Source: Osedax frankpressi
Taxonomy: Eukaryota; Annelida; Polychaeta; Sabellida; Siboglinidae
Length of the DNA: 64,000 nt
Assembly (NCBI GenBank): GCA_964035775.1
Contig: OZ038314.1
Span: forward strand, 4,683,275-4,747,274
Direction: 5' to 3'
A program made the position numbers and the translations under genes. Every line of letters begins with the position of its first letter. Position 1 is the stretch's first letter. The notes beneath the pieces were generated by a model, which had not been told where the DNA came from, searched no databases, and saw nothing but the letters and a program-made list of their open reading frames with translations. Positions 1 to 12,300 of this stretch are shown one piece after another.

Positions 1-595
1 TTTAAGTTATAGTTATTTAATTAATAGTAATTTAAGTTATAGTAATTTAAGTTTAGTTATTTAATTTATAGTTATTTAAGTTATAGTTAATTAAGTTATC
101 GTTAGTTAAGTTATAGTTATTTAAGTTATAGTTATTAAATTATAGTTATTTAAGTTATAGTTATTTAATTTATAGTTTTTTCATTTATGGTTATTATATT
201 ATAGTTATTTAAATTATAGTTATTTAAGTTATAGTTATTTGAGATATAGTTATTCAATTATAGTTATTTAAGTTATAGTTATTTAATTTATGGTTATTAT
301 ATTATAATTATTTAAATTATAGTTATTTAAGTTATAGTTATTTAAGTTATAATTATTTAAATTATAGTTATTTAAGTTATAGTTAATTAAGTTATCGTTA
401 TTTAAGTTATAGTTATTTAAGTTATAGTTATTTAAGTCATAGTCATTTAAGTTATAGTTATTTAAGTTTTAGTTAAATAAGTTATAGTTATTAAAGTTAT
501 AGTTATTTAATTTCAAGTTATTTAATTTCTAATTATTATATTATAGTTATTTAATTTATGGTTATTATATTATATTTATTTAAATTATAGTTATT
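1..595 (+). repeat. Left-edge partial higher-order repeat with internal junction
   Basis: Bases 1 to about 240 match the block at about 4,435-4,675 (TTAATTAATAGTAAT island, 14-bp AGTTTAGTTAT unit, PacI/CpG pair, TTTTTTCATTTATGG island). Near 245 the sequence switches, inside a GAGATATAGTTAT unit, to the ATTCAATTATAG island. From there to about 595 it follows the block at about 2,745-3,090. The switch marks an old recombination junction. The TTTCAAGTTAT unit near 512-530 differs by one base from the TTTCAAATTAT seen in the other copies. Confidence 0.7.
83..110 (+). other. PacI/CpG marker pair (representative of many copies)
   Basis: A monomer ending GTTAA is followed by TTAAGTTATCGTTAG or TTAAGTTATCGTTAT. 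This creates TTAATTAA (the PacI recognition sequence) about 10 bp before a CpG. The pair occurs several times per higher-order unit across the window (for example near 375, 772, 1,352, 4,520, 12,605, 25,480 and 40,735) and accounts for most CpG in the array. The few others are AACGTATAG (for example 1,926 and 28,388), TACGTTATAG (for example 48,060) and ATCGATATT (50,200 and 56,540). It is useful as a landmark; methylation or protein binding at it is conjecture. Confidence 0.75.
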
Positions 596-1719
596 TAAGT
601 TATAGTTATTTGAGATATAGTTATTTAATTTATAGTTATTTAAGTTATAGTTATTTAAGTTATATTTATTTAAGTTATAGCTTTTTAAGTTATAGTTATT
701 TAAGTTATAGTTATTTAAGTTATGATTATTTAATTTATAGTTATTTAAGTTATAGTTATTTAAGTTATAGTTAATTAAGTTATCGTTATTTAAGTTATAG
801 TTATTTAAGTTATAGTTATTTAAGTTATAGTTATTTAAATTTTAGTTATATAAGTTATAGTTATTGAATTTATAGTTATTTAATTTATAGTTATTTAAGT
901 TATAGTTATTTAAGTTATAGTTATTTAAGTTATAGTTATTTAATTTATAGTTATTTAAGTTATAGTTATTTAAATTATAGTTATTTAAGTTATAGTTATT
1001 TGAGATATAGTTATTTAATTTATAGTTATTTAAGTTATAGTTATTTAAGTTATAGTTATTTAAGTTATGATTATTTAATTTATAGTTATTTAAGTTATAG
1101 TTAATTAAGTTATAGTTATTTAAGTTATAGTTATTTAATTAATAGTTATTATATTATTATTATTTAAATTATAGTAATTTAACTTATAGTTATTTAAGAT
1201 ATAGTTATTTAAGTTTTAGTTATATAATTTATTGTTATTTAAGTTATTCTTATTTAAGTTATAGTTATTTAAGTTATAGTTATTTAAGTTATAGTTATTA
1301 AATTATAGTTATTTAAGTTATAGTTATTTAATTTATAGTTATTTAAGTTATAGTTAATTAAGTTATCGTTATTTAAGTTATAGTTATTTAAGTTATAGTT
1401 ATTAAAGTTATAGTTATTTAAGTTATAGTTATTTAAGTTATAGTTATTTAAGTTATAATTATTTAATTTATAGTTATTTAAGTTATAGTTAATTAAGTTA
1501 TCGTTATTTAAGTTATAGTTATTTAAGTTATAGTTATTTAAGTTATAATTATTTAATTTATAGTTATTTAAGTTATAGTTATTAAATTATAGTTATTTAA
1601 GTTATAGTTATTTAATTTAAAGTTATTTAATTTATGGTTATTATATTATAGTCTTTTAAATTATAGTTATTTAAGATATAGTTATTTAAGATATAGTTAT
1701 TTAATTTATATTATTTAAG

Positions 1720-3345
1720 TTATAGTTATTTAATTTATAGTTATTTAAGTTATAATTATTTAAGTTATAGTTATTTAAGTTATAGTTATTTAATTTATAT
1801 TTATTTAAGTTATATTTATTTAAGTTATAGTTATTTAAGTTATAGTTATTTAAGTTATAGTTATTTAATTTATAGTTTTTTAATTTATGGTTATTATATT
1901 ATAGTTATTTAAATTATAGTTATTTAACGTATAGTTATTTAAGATAGAGTTATTTAAGTTTTAGTTATATAATTTATTGTTATTTAAGTTATTCTTATTT
2001 AAGTTATAGTTATTTAAGTTATAGTTATTTAAGAATAGTTATTAAATTATAGTTATTTAAGTTATAGTTATTTAAGTTATATTTTATTAAGTTATAGTGA
2101 TTACAGTTATAGATATTTAAGCTATAGTTATTTAAGTTATAGTTATTTAATGTATAGTTATTTAATGTATAGTTATTTAATGTATAGTTATTTAAGTTAT
2201 AGTTATATAAGTTATAGTTATTAAAGTTATAGCTATTTAATATATACTTATTTAATTTATAGTTATTTAAGTTATAGTTATTTAATTTATAGTTATTTAA
2301 GTTATAGTTATTTAAATTTTAGTTATATAAGTTATAATTATTGAATTTATAGTTATTTAATTTATAGTTATTTAAGTTATAGTTATTTAAGTTATAGTTA
2401 TTTAAGTTATAGTTATTTAAGTTATAGTTATTTAAGTTATAGTTATTTAAGTTATAGTTATTTAAGTTATAGTTATTTAAGTTATAGTTATTTAAGTTAT
2501 AGTTATTTAAGTTATAGTTATTTAATTAATAGTAATTTAAGTTATAGTAATTTAAGTTATAGTTATTTAAGTTATAGTTATTTAAGTTATAGTTATTTAA
2601 ATTTTAGTTATATAAGTTATAGTTATTGAATTTATAGTTATTTAATTTATAGTTATTTAAGTTATAGTTAATTAAGTTATCGTTATTTAAGTTATAGTTA
2701 TTTAAGTTATAGTTATTTAAGTTATAGTTATTTAAGATATAGTTATTCAATTATAGTTATTTAAGTTATAGTTATTTAATTTATGGTTATTATATTATAA
2801 TTATTTAAATTATAGTTATTTAAGTTATAGTTATTTAAGTTATAATTATTTAAATTATAGTTATTTAAGTTATAGTTAATTAAGTTATCGTTATTTAAGT
2901 TATAGTTATTTAAGTTATAATTATTTAAGTCATAGTCATTTAAGTTATAGTTATTTAAGTTTTAGTTAACTAAGTTATAGTTATTAAAGTTATAGTTATT
3001 TAATTTCAAATTATTTAATTTCTAATTATTATATTATAGTTATTTAATTTATGGTTATTATATTATATTTAATTAAATTATAGTTATTTAAGTTATAGTT
3101 ATTTGAGATATAGTTATTTAATTTATAGTTATTTAAGTTATAGTTATTTAAGTTATATTTATTTAAGTTATAGCTTTTTAAGTTATAGTTATTTAAGTTA
3201 TAGTTATTTAAGTTATGATTATTTAATTTATAGTTATTTAAGTTATAGTTATTTAAGTTATAGTTAATTAAGTTATCGTTATTTAAGTTATAGTTATTTA
3301 AGTTATAGTTATTTAAGTTATAGTTATTTAATTTATAGTTATTTA
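1720..3345 (+). repeat. P segment, internal ~1.6 kb repeat of the 8.7 kb unit
   Basis: This segment recurs at about 7,691-9,329, 10,440-12,050 and 16,370-17,970. Markers in order are ATTTTATTAAG followed by GTGATTACAG and AGATATTTAAGCTATAG, two or three TTAATGTATAG units, TTAATATATACTTAT, the AAATTTTAG/TTGAATTTATAG pair, a run of about ten perfect consensus monomers (2,372-2,521), the TTAATTAATAGTAAT pair and ATTCAATTATAG. Here the GTGATTACAG island carries AGATAT where other copies carry AGCTAT, so P lacks the left arm of the AGCT hairpin. Confidence 0.75.
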
Positions 3346-6300
3346 AGTTATAGTTATTTAAATTATAGTTATTTAAGTTATAGTTATTTGAGATATAGTT
3401 ATTTAATTTATAGTTATTTAAGTTATAGTTATTTAAGTTATAGTTATTTAAGTTATAGCTATTTAAGTTATAGTTATTTAAGTTATGATTATTTAATTTA
3501 TAGTTATTTAAGTTATAGTTAATTAAGTTATAGTTATTTAAGTTATAGTTATTTAATTAATAGTTATTATATTATTATTATTTAAATTATAGTAATTTAA
3601 CTTATAGTTATTTAAGATATAGTTATTTAAGTTTTAGTTATATAATTTATTGTTATTTAAGTTATTCTTATTTAAGTTATAGTTATTTAAGTTATAGTTA
3701 TTTAAGTTATAGTTATTAAATTATAGTTATTTAAGTTATAGTTATTTAATTTATAGTTATTTAAGTTATAGTTAATTAAGTTATCGTTATTTAAGTTATA
3801 GTTATTTAAGTTATAGTTATTTAAGTTATAGTTATTTAAGTTATAGTTATTTAAGTTATAGTTATTTAAGTTATAATTATTTAATTTATAGTTATTTAAG
3901 TTATAGTTAATTAAGTTATCGTTATTTAAGTTATAGTTATTTAAGTTATAGTTATTTAAGTTATAATTATTTAATTTATAGTTATTTAAGTTATAGTTAT
4001 TAAATTATAGTTATTTAAGTTATAGTTATTTAATTTAAAGTTATTTAATTTATGGTTATTATATTATAGTCTTTTAAATTATAGTTATTTAAGATATAGT
4101 TATTTAAGTTATAGTTATTAAATTATAGTTATTTAATTTATAGTTTTTTCATTTATGGTTATTATATTATAGTTATATAAATTATAGTTATTTAAGTTAT
4201 AGTTATTTGAGATATAGTTATTTAATTTATATTTATTTAAGTTATAGTTATTTAAGTTATAGTTATTTAAGTTATAGTTATTTAAGTTATAGTTATTTAA
4301 GTTATAGTTATTTAATTAATAGTTATTTAAGTTATAGTTATTTAAGTTATAGTTATTTAAGTTATAGTTATTTAATTTAGAGTTATTTAAGTTATAGTTA
4401 TTTAAGTTATAGTTATTTAAGTTATAGTTATTTAAGTTATAGTTATTTAATTAATAGTAATTTAAGTTATAGTAATTTAAGTTTAGTTATTTAATTTATA
4501 GTTATTTAAGTTATAGTTAATTAAGTTATCGTTAGTTAAGTTATAGTTATTTAAGTTATAGTTATTAAATTATAGTTATTTAAGTTATAGTTATTTAATT
4601 TATAGTTTTTTCATTTATGGTTATTATATTATAGTTATATAAATTATAGTTATTTAAGTTATAGTTATTTAAGTTATAGTTATTTAAGTTATAGTTATTT
4701 AATTTATAGTTTTTTAATTTATGGTTATTATATTATAGTTATTTAAATTATAGTTATTTAAGTTATAGTTATTTGAGATATAGTTATTTAATTTATAGTT
4801 ATTTAAGTTATAGTTATTTAATTTATTGTTATTTAAGTTATAGTTATTTAATTTATAGTTATTTAAGTTATAGCTAATTAAGTTATCGTTAGTTAAGTTA
4901 TAGTTTTTTAAGTATTTGTTATTTAAGTTATTGTTATTTAAGTTATAGTTATTTAAGTTATAGTTATTTAATTTATAGTTTTTTCATTTATGGTTATTAT
5001 ATTATAGTTATATAAATTATTGTTATTTAAGTTATAGTTATTTAAATTATATGTATTTAAGTTATAGTTATTTAAGTTATAGTTATTTAATTTATAGTTT
5101 TTTAATTTATGGTTATTATATTATAGTTATTTAAATTATAGTTATTTAAGTTATAGTTATTTGAGATATAGTTATTTAATTTATATTTATTTAAGTTATA
5201 GTTATTTAAGTTATAGTTATTTAAGTTATAGTTATTTAATTTATAGTTATTTAAGTTATAGTTAATTAAGTTATCGTTAGTTAAGTTATAGTTATTTAAG
5301 TTATTGTTATTTAAGTTATTGTTATTTAAGTTATAGTTATTTAAGTAATAGTAATTTAAGTTATAGTAATTTAAGTTTAGTTATTTAATTTATAGTTATT
5401 TAAGTTATAGTTAATTAAGTTATCGTTAGTTAAGTTATAGTTATTTAAGTTATAGTTATTAAATTATAGTTATTTAAGTTATAGTTATTTAATTTATAGT
5501 TTTTTCATTTATGGTTATTATATTATAGTTATATAAATTATAGTTATTTAAGTTATAGTTATTTGAGATATAGTTATTTAATTTATATTTATTTAAGTTA
5601 TAGTTATTTAAGTTATAGTTATTTAAGTTATAATTATTTAATTTATAGTTATTTAAGTTATAGTTAATTAAGTTATCGTTAGTTAAGTTATAGTTATTTA
5701 AGTTATTGTTATTTAAGTTATTGTTATTTAAGTTATTGTTATTTAAGTTATAGTTATCTAAGTTATAGTTATTCAAGTTATAGTTATTTAAGTTATAGTT
5801 ATTTAAGTTATAGTTATTTAAGTTATGATTATTTAATTTATAGTTATTTAAGTTATAGTTAATTAAGTTATAGTTATTTAAGTTATAGTTATTAAATTAT
5901 AGTTATTAAATTATAGTTATTTAAGTTATAGTTATTTAATTAATAGTTATTATATTATTATTATTTAAATTATAGTTATTTACTTATAGTTATTTAAGAT
6001 AGAGTTATTTAAGTTTTAGTTATATAATGTATTGTTATTTAAGTTATTCTTATTTAAGTTATAGTTATTTAAGTTATAGTTATTTAAGTTATAGTTATTT
6101 AAGTTATAGTTATTTAAGTTATAGTTATTTAAGTTATAGTTATTTAATTAATAGTTATTTAAGTTATAGTTATTTAAGTTATAGTTATTTAAGTTATAGT
6201 TATTTAAGTTATAGTTATTTAAGTTATAGTTATTTAATTTATAGTTATTTAATTTATAGTTATTTAAGTTATAGTTATTTAAGTTATAGTTATTTAAGTT

Positions 6301-7303
6301 ATAGTTATTTAAGTTATAGTTATTTAATTAATAGTAATTTAAGTTATAGTAATTTAAGTTTAGTTATTTAATTTATAGTTATTTAAGTTATAGTTAATTA
6401 AGTTATCGTTAGTTAAGTTATAGTTATTTAAGTTATAGTTATTAAATTATAGTTATTTAAGTTATAGTTATTTAAGTTATAGTTATTTAATTTATAGTTA
6501 TTTAAGTTATAGTTAATTAAGTTATCGTTAGTTAAGTTATAGTTATTTAAGTTATAGTTATTTAAGTTCTAGTCATTTAAGTTATAGTTATTTAATATAT
6601 ACTTATTTAATTTATAGTTATTTAAGTTATAGTTATTTAAGTTATAGTTATTTAAGTTATATTTATTTAAATTATAGTTAATTAAGTTATAGTTATTTAA
6701 GATATAGTTATTTAATTTATATTATTTAAGTTATAGCTATTTAATTTATAGTTATTTAAGTTATAGTTATTTAAGTTATATTTTTTAAGTTAAAGTCATT
6801 TAAGTTATAGTTATTTAAGTTATAGTTATTTAATTTATAGTTATTTAAGTTATAGTTATTTAAATTATAGTTATATAAGTTATAGTTATTTAATATATAG
6901 TTATTTAATTTATAGTTATAGCTATTTAAGTTATAGTTATTTAAGTTATAGTTATTTAAGTTATAATTATTTAATTTATAGTTATTTAAGTTATAGTTAA
7001 TTAAGTTATAGTTATTTAAGTTATAGTTATTAAATTATAGTTATTTAAGTTATAGTTATTTAATTTATAGTTATTATATTATTATTATTTAAATTATAGT
7101 TATTTAACTTGTAGTTATTTAAGATAGAGTTATTTAAGTTTTAGTTATATAATTTATTGTTATTTAAGTTATTCTTATTTAAGTTATAGTTATTTAAGTT
7201 ATAGTTATTTAAGTTATAGTTATTTAAGTTATAGTTATTAAATTATAGTTATTTAAGTTATAGTTATTTAAGTTATATTTTTTTAAGTTATAGTGATTAC
7301 AGT

Positions 7304-7322
7304 TATAGCTATTTAAGCTATA
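7304..7322 (+). other. AGCT hairpin island (representative of many copies)
   Basis: TATAGCT-ATTTA-AGCTATA is a perfect 7-bp inverted repeat with a 5-base loop. It is made by two adjacent variant monomers with C (TACAGTTATAGCTAT and TTAAGCTATAGTTAT). It follows the GTGATTAC unit in the same island. Further copies start at about 15,979, 22,534, 23,658, 26,362 and 30,898, and in each 194-bp copy in the right half. The ordinary monomer junction (TATAGTT...AGTTATA) is not an inverted repeat. In the P-type copies (about 2,105 and 8,078) AGATAT replaces AGCTAT and the dyad is lost. A function is not shown. Confidence 0.7.
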
Positions 7323-7690
7323 GTTATTTAAGTTATAGTTATTTAAGTTATAGTTATTTAAGTTATAGTTATTTAATTTATAGTTATTTAATTTATAGTT
7401 ATTTAAGTTATAGTTATTTAAGTTATAATTATTTAAGTTATAGTTATTTAAGTTATAGTTATTTAATTAATAGTAATTTAAGTTATAGTAATTTAAGTTT
7501 AGTTATTTAATTTATAGTTATTTAAGTTATAGTTAATTAAGTTATCGTTAGTTAAGTTATAGTTATTTAAGTTATAGTTATTAAATTATAGTTATTTAAG
7601 TTATAGTTATTTAAGTTATAGTTATTTAATTTATAGTTATTTAAGTTATAGTTAATTAAGTTATCGTTAGTTAAGTTATAGTTATTTAAG

Positions 7691-9329
7691 TTATAGTTAT
7701 TTAATTTATAGTTATTTAAGTTATAATTATTTAAGTTATAGTTATTTAAGTTATAGTTATTTAATTTATATTTATTTAAGTTATATTTATTTAAGTTATA
7801 GTTATTTAAGTTATAGTTATTTAAGTTATAGTTATTTAATTTATAGTTTTTTAATTTATGGTTATTATATTATAGTTATTTAAATTATAGTTATTTAACG
7901 TATAGTTATTTAAGATAGAGTTATTTAAGTTTTAGTTATATACTTTATTGTTATTTAAGTTATTCTTATTTAAGTTATAGTTATTTAAGTTATAGTTATT
8001 TAAGAATAGTTATTAAATTATAGTTATTTAAGTTATAGTTATTTAAGTTATATTTTATTAAGTTATAGTGATTACAGTTATAGATATTTAAGCTATAGTT
8101 ATTTAAGTTATAGTTATTTAATGTATAGTTATTTAATGTATAGTTATTTAAGTTATAGTTATATAAGTTATAGTTATTAAAGTTATAGCTATTTAATATA
8201 TACTTATTTAATTTATAGTTATTTAAGTTATAGTTATTTAATTTATAGTTATTTAAGTTATAGTTATTTAAATTTTAGTTATATAAGTTATAATTATTGA
8301 ATTTATAGTTATTTAATTTATAGTTATTTAAGTTATAGTTATTTAAGTTATAGTTATTTAAGTTATAGTTATTTAAGTTATAGTTATTTAAGTTATAATT
8401 ATTTAAGTTATAGTTATTTAAGTTATAGTTATTTAAGTTATAGTTATTTAAGTTATAGTTATTTAAGTTATAGTTATTTAAGTTATAGTTATTTAAGTTA
8501 TAGTTATTTAATTAATAGTAATTTAAGTTATAGTAATTTAAGTTATAGTTATTTAAGTTATAGTTATTTAAGTTATAGTTATTTAAATTTTAGTTATATA
8601 AGTTATAGTTATTGAATTTATAGTTATTTAATTTATAGTTATTTAAGTTATAGTTAATTAAGTTATCGTTATTTAAGTTATAGTTATTTAAGTTATAGTT
8701 ATTTAAGTTATAGTTATTTAAGATATAGTTATTCAATTATAGTTATTTAAGTTATAGTTATTTAATTTATGGTTATTATATTATAATTATTTAAATTATA
8801 GTTATTTAAGTTATAGTTATTTAAGTTATAATTATTTAAATTATAGTTATTTAAGTTATAGTTAATTAAGTTATCGTTATTTAAGTTATAGTTATTTAAG
8901 TTATAATTATTTAAGTCATAGTCATTTAAGTTATAGTTATTTAAGTTTTAGTTAACTAAGTTATAGTTATTAAAGTTATAGTTATTTAATTTCAAATTAT
9001 TTAATTTCTAATTATTATATTATAGTTATTTAATTTATGGTTATTATATTATATTTAATTAAATTATAGTTATTTAAGTTATAGTTATTTGAGATATAGT
9101 TATTTAATTTATAGTTATTTAAGTTATAGTTATTTAAGTTATATTTATTTAAGTTATAGCTTTTTAAGTTATAGTTATTTAAGTTATAGTTATTTAAGTT
9201 ATGATTATTTAATTTATAGTTATTTAAGTTATAGTTATTTAAGTTATAGTTAATTAAGTTATCGTTATTTAAGTTATAGTTATTTAAGTTATAGTTATTT
9301 AAGTTATAGTTATTTAATTTATAGTTATT
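7691..9329 (+). repeat. P segment, second occurrence
   Basis: Matches 1,720-3,345 at an offset of 5,971 bp (ATTTTATTAA at 2,081 and 8,052) rising to 5,986 bp (ATTCAATTAT at 2,745 and 8,731). It ends where the flank changes from a TTAAATTATAG unit (copy at 3,360) to a TTGAGATATAG unit (9,346). A TTAAGTTATAATTAT variant near 8,390 is absent from the first occurrence but present at 17,050, as expected if 7,691-9,329 and 16,370-17,970 are direct copies of one another. Confidence 0.75.
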
Positions 9330-12300
9330 TAAGTTATAGTTATTTGAGATATAGTTATTTAATTTATAGTTATTTAAGTTATAGTTATTTAAGTTATATT
9401 TATTTAAGTTATAGCTTTTTAAGTTATAGTTATTTAAGTTATAGTTATTTAAGTTATGATTATTTAATTTATAGTTATTTAAGTTATAGTTATTTAAGTT
9501 ATAGTTAATTAAGTTATCGTTATTTAAGTTATAGTTATTTAAGTTATAGTTATTTAAGTTATAGTTATTTAAATTTTAGTTATATAAGTTATAGTTATTG
9601 AATTTATAGTTATTTAATTTATAGTTATTTAAGTTATAGTTATTTAAGTTATAGTTATTTAAGTTATAGTTATTTAATTTATAGTTATTTAAGTTATAGT
9701 TATTTAAATTATAGTTATTTAAGTTATAGTTATTTGAGATATAGTTATTTAATTTATAGTTATTTAAGTTATAGTTATTTAAGTTATAGTTATTTAAGTT
9801 ATGATTATTTAATTTATAGTTATTTAAGTTATAGTTAATTAAGTTATAGTTATTTAAGTTATAGTTATTTAATTAATAGTTATTATATTATTATTATTTA
9901 AATTATAGTAATTTAACTTATAGTTATTTAAGATATAGTTATTTAAGTTTTAGTTATATAATTTATTGTTATTTAAGTTATTCTTATTTAAGTTATAGTT
10001 ATTTAAGTTATAGTTATTTAAGTTATAGTTATTAAATTATAGTTATTTAAGTTATAGTTATTTAATTTATAGTTATTTAAGTTATAGTTAATTAAGTTAT
10101 CGTTATTTAAGTTATAGTTATTTAAGTTATAGTTATTAAAGTTATAGTTATTTAAGTTATAGTTATTTAAGTTATAGTTATTTAATTTATAGTTATTTAA
10201 GTTATAGTTAATTAAGTTATCGTTATTTAAGTTATAGTTATTTAAGTTATAGTTATTTAAGTTATAATTATTTAATTTATAGTTATTTAAGTTATAGTTA
10301 TTAAATTATAGTTATTTAAGTTATAGTTATTTAATTTAAAGTTATTTAATTTATGGTTATTATATTATAGTCTTTTAAATTATAGTTATTTAAGATATAG
10401 TTATTTAAGATATAGTTATTTAATTTATATTATTTAAGTTATAGTTATTTAATTTATAGTTATTTAAGTTATAATTATTTAAGTTATAGTTATTTAAGTT
10501 ATAGTTATTTAATTTATATTTATTTAAGTTATATTTATTTAAGTTATAGTTATTTAAGTTATAGTTATTTAAGTTATAGTTATTTAATTTATAGTTTTTT
10601 AATTTATGGTTATTATATTATAGTTATTTAAATTATAGTTATTTAACGTATAGTTATTTAAGATAGAGTTATTTAAGTTTTAGTTATATAATTTATTGTT
10701 ATTTAAGTTATTCTTATTTAAGTTATAGTTATTTAAGTTATAGTTATTTAAGAATAGTTATTAAATTATAGTTATTTAAGTTATAGTTATTTAAGTTATA
10801 TTTTATTAAGTTATAGTGATTACAGTTATAGATATTTAAGCTATAGTTATTTAAGTTATAGTTATTTAATGTATAGTTATTTAATGTATAGTTATTTAAG
10901 TTATAGTTATATAAGTTATAGTTATTAAAGTTATAGCTATTTAATATATACTTATTTAATTTATAGTTATTTAAGTTATAGTTATTTAATTTATAGTTAT
11001 TTAAGTTATAGTTATTAAAATTTTAGTTATATAAGTTATAATTATTGAATTTATAGTTATTTAATTTATAGTTATTTAAGTTATAGTTATTTAAGTTATA
11101 GTTATTTAAGTTATAGTTATTTAAGTTATAGTTATTTAAGTTATAGTTATTTAAGTTATAGTTATTTAAGTTATAGTTATTTAAGTTATAGTTATTTAAG
11201 TTATAGTTATTTAAGTTATAGTTATTTAATTAATAGTAATTTAAGTTATAGTAATTTAAGTTATAGTTATTTAAGTTATAGTTATTTAAGTTATAGTTAT
11301 TTAAATTTTAGTTATATAAGTTATAGTTATTGAATTTATAGTTATTTAATTTATAGTTATTTAAGTTATAGTTAATTAAGTTATCGTTATTTAAGTTATA
11401 GTTATTTAAGTTATAGTTATTTAAGTTATAGTTATTTAAGATATAGTTATTCAATTATAGTTATTTAAGTTATAGTTATTTAATTTATGGTTATTATATT
11501 ATAATTATTTAAATTATAGTTATTTAAGTTATAGTTATTTAAGTTATAATTATTTAAATTATAGTTATTTAAGTTATAGTTAATTAAGTTATCGTTATTT
11601 AAGTTATAGTTATTTAAGTTATAATTATTTAAGTCATAGTCATTTAAGTTATAGTTATTTAAGTTTTAGTTAACTAAGTTATAGTTATTAAAGTTATAGT
11701 TATTTAATTTCAAATTATTTAATTTCTAATTATTATATTATAGTTATTTAATTTATGGTTATTATATTATATTTAATTAAATTATAGTTATTTAAGTTAT
11801 AGTTATTTGAGATATAGTTATTTAATTTATAGTTATTTAAGTTATAGTTATTTAAGTTATATTTATTTAAGTTATAGCTTTTTAAGTTATAGTTATTTAA
11901 GTTATAGTTATTTAAGTTATGATTATTTAATTTATAGTTATTTAAGTTATAGTTATTTAAGTTATAGTTAATTAAGTTATCGTTATTTAAGTTATAGTTA
12001 TTTAAGTTATAGTTATTTAAGTTATAGTTATTTAATTTATAGTTATTTAAGTTATAGTTATTTAAATTATAGTTATTTAAGTTATAGTTATTTGAGATAT
12101 AGTTATTTAATTTATAGTTATTTAAGTTATAGTTATTTAAGTTATAGTTATTTAATTTATAGCTATTTAAGTTATAGTTATTTAAGTTATGATTATTTAA
12201 TTTATAGTTATTTAAGTTATAGTTAATTAAGTTATAGTTATTTAAGTTATAGTTATTTAATTAATAGTTATTATATTATTATTATTTAAATTATAGTAAT

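Larger units (their letters stand above)
596..9329 (+). repeat. ~8.7 kb higher-order repeat, copy A
   Basis: This block aligns with 9,330-17,974 through ordered marker islands. The offset falls from 8,734 bp at the left (TGAGAT 611 to 9,345) through 8,719 and 8,704 (ATTCAATTAT 2,745 to 11,449) to 8,690, 8,675, 8,660 and finally 8,645 bp (8,731 to 17,376). Each step is close to one 15-bp monomer. Inside the block a ~1.6 kb segment occurs twice (about 1,720-3,345 and 7,691-9,329, offset 5,971-5,986). The layout can be written R (596-1,720), P, Q (3,345-7,690), P. Edges are uncertain by tens of bases. Confidence 0.85.

Noticed and set aside
5489-5776. Open frames of 95-120 codons on the - strand with (NYNLN)n-type translation, several copies
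   Set aside because: Same arithmetic on the other strand. In the copies checked, the first codon is TTG (from TTCAAG or TTCAAT on the + strand), not ATG, so there is no ordinary start in a eukaryotic setting. Frame limits again follow 14-bp units and marker monomers.
6027-6371. Open frames of 114-119 codons on the + strand with (SYSYL)n-type translation, ten copies in the window
   Set aside because: 15 is divisible by 3, so any frame of the monomer without a stop stays open by arithmetic. The other two + frames have TAA or TAG in every unit. The frame ends simply where a 14-bp unit shifts the phase. There is no non-repeat sequence, no domain and no codon variety, and the copies are explained by duplication of the satellite. 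Not annotated as CDS.
9091-9600. Independent 255-bp tandem duplication
   Set aside because: The apparent duplication is what results when the end of one 8.7 kb copy joins the start of the next, because both contain the TTGAGATATAG/CTTTTTAAG series. It is a by-product of that junction and not a separate event.
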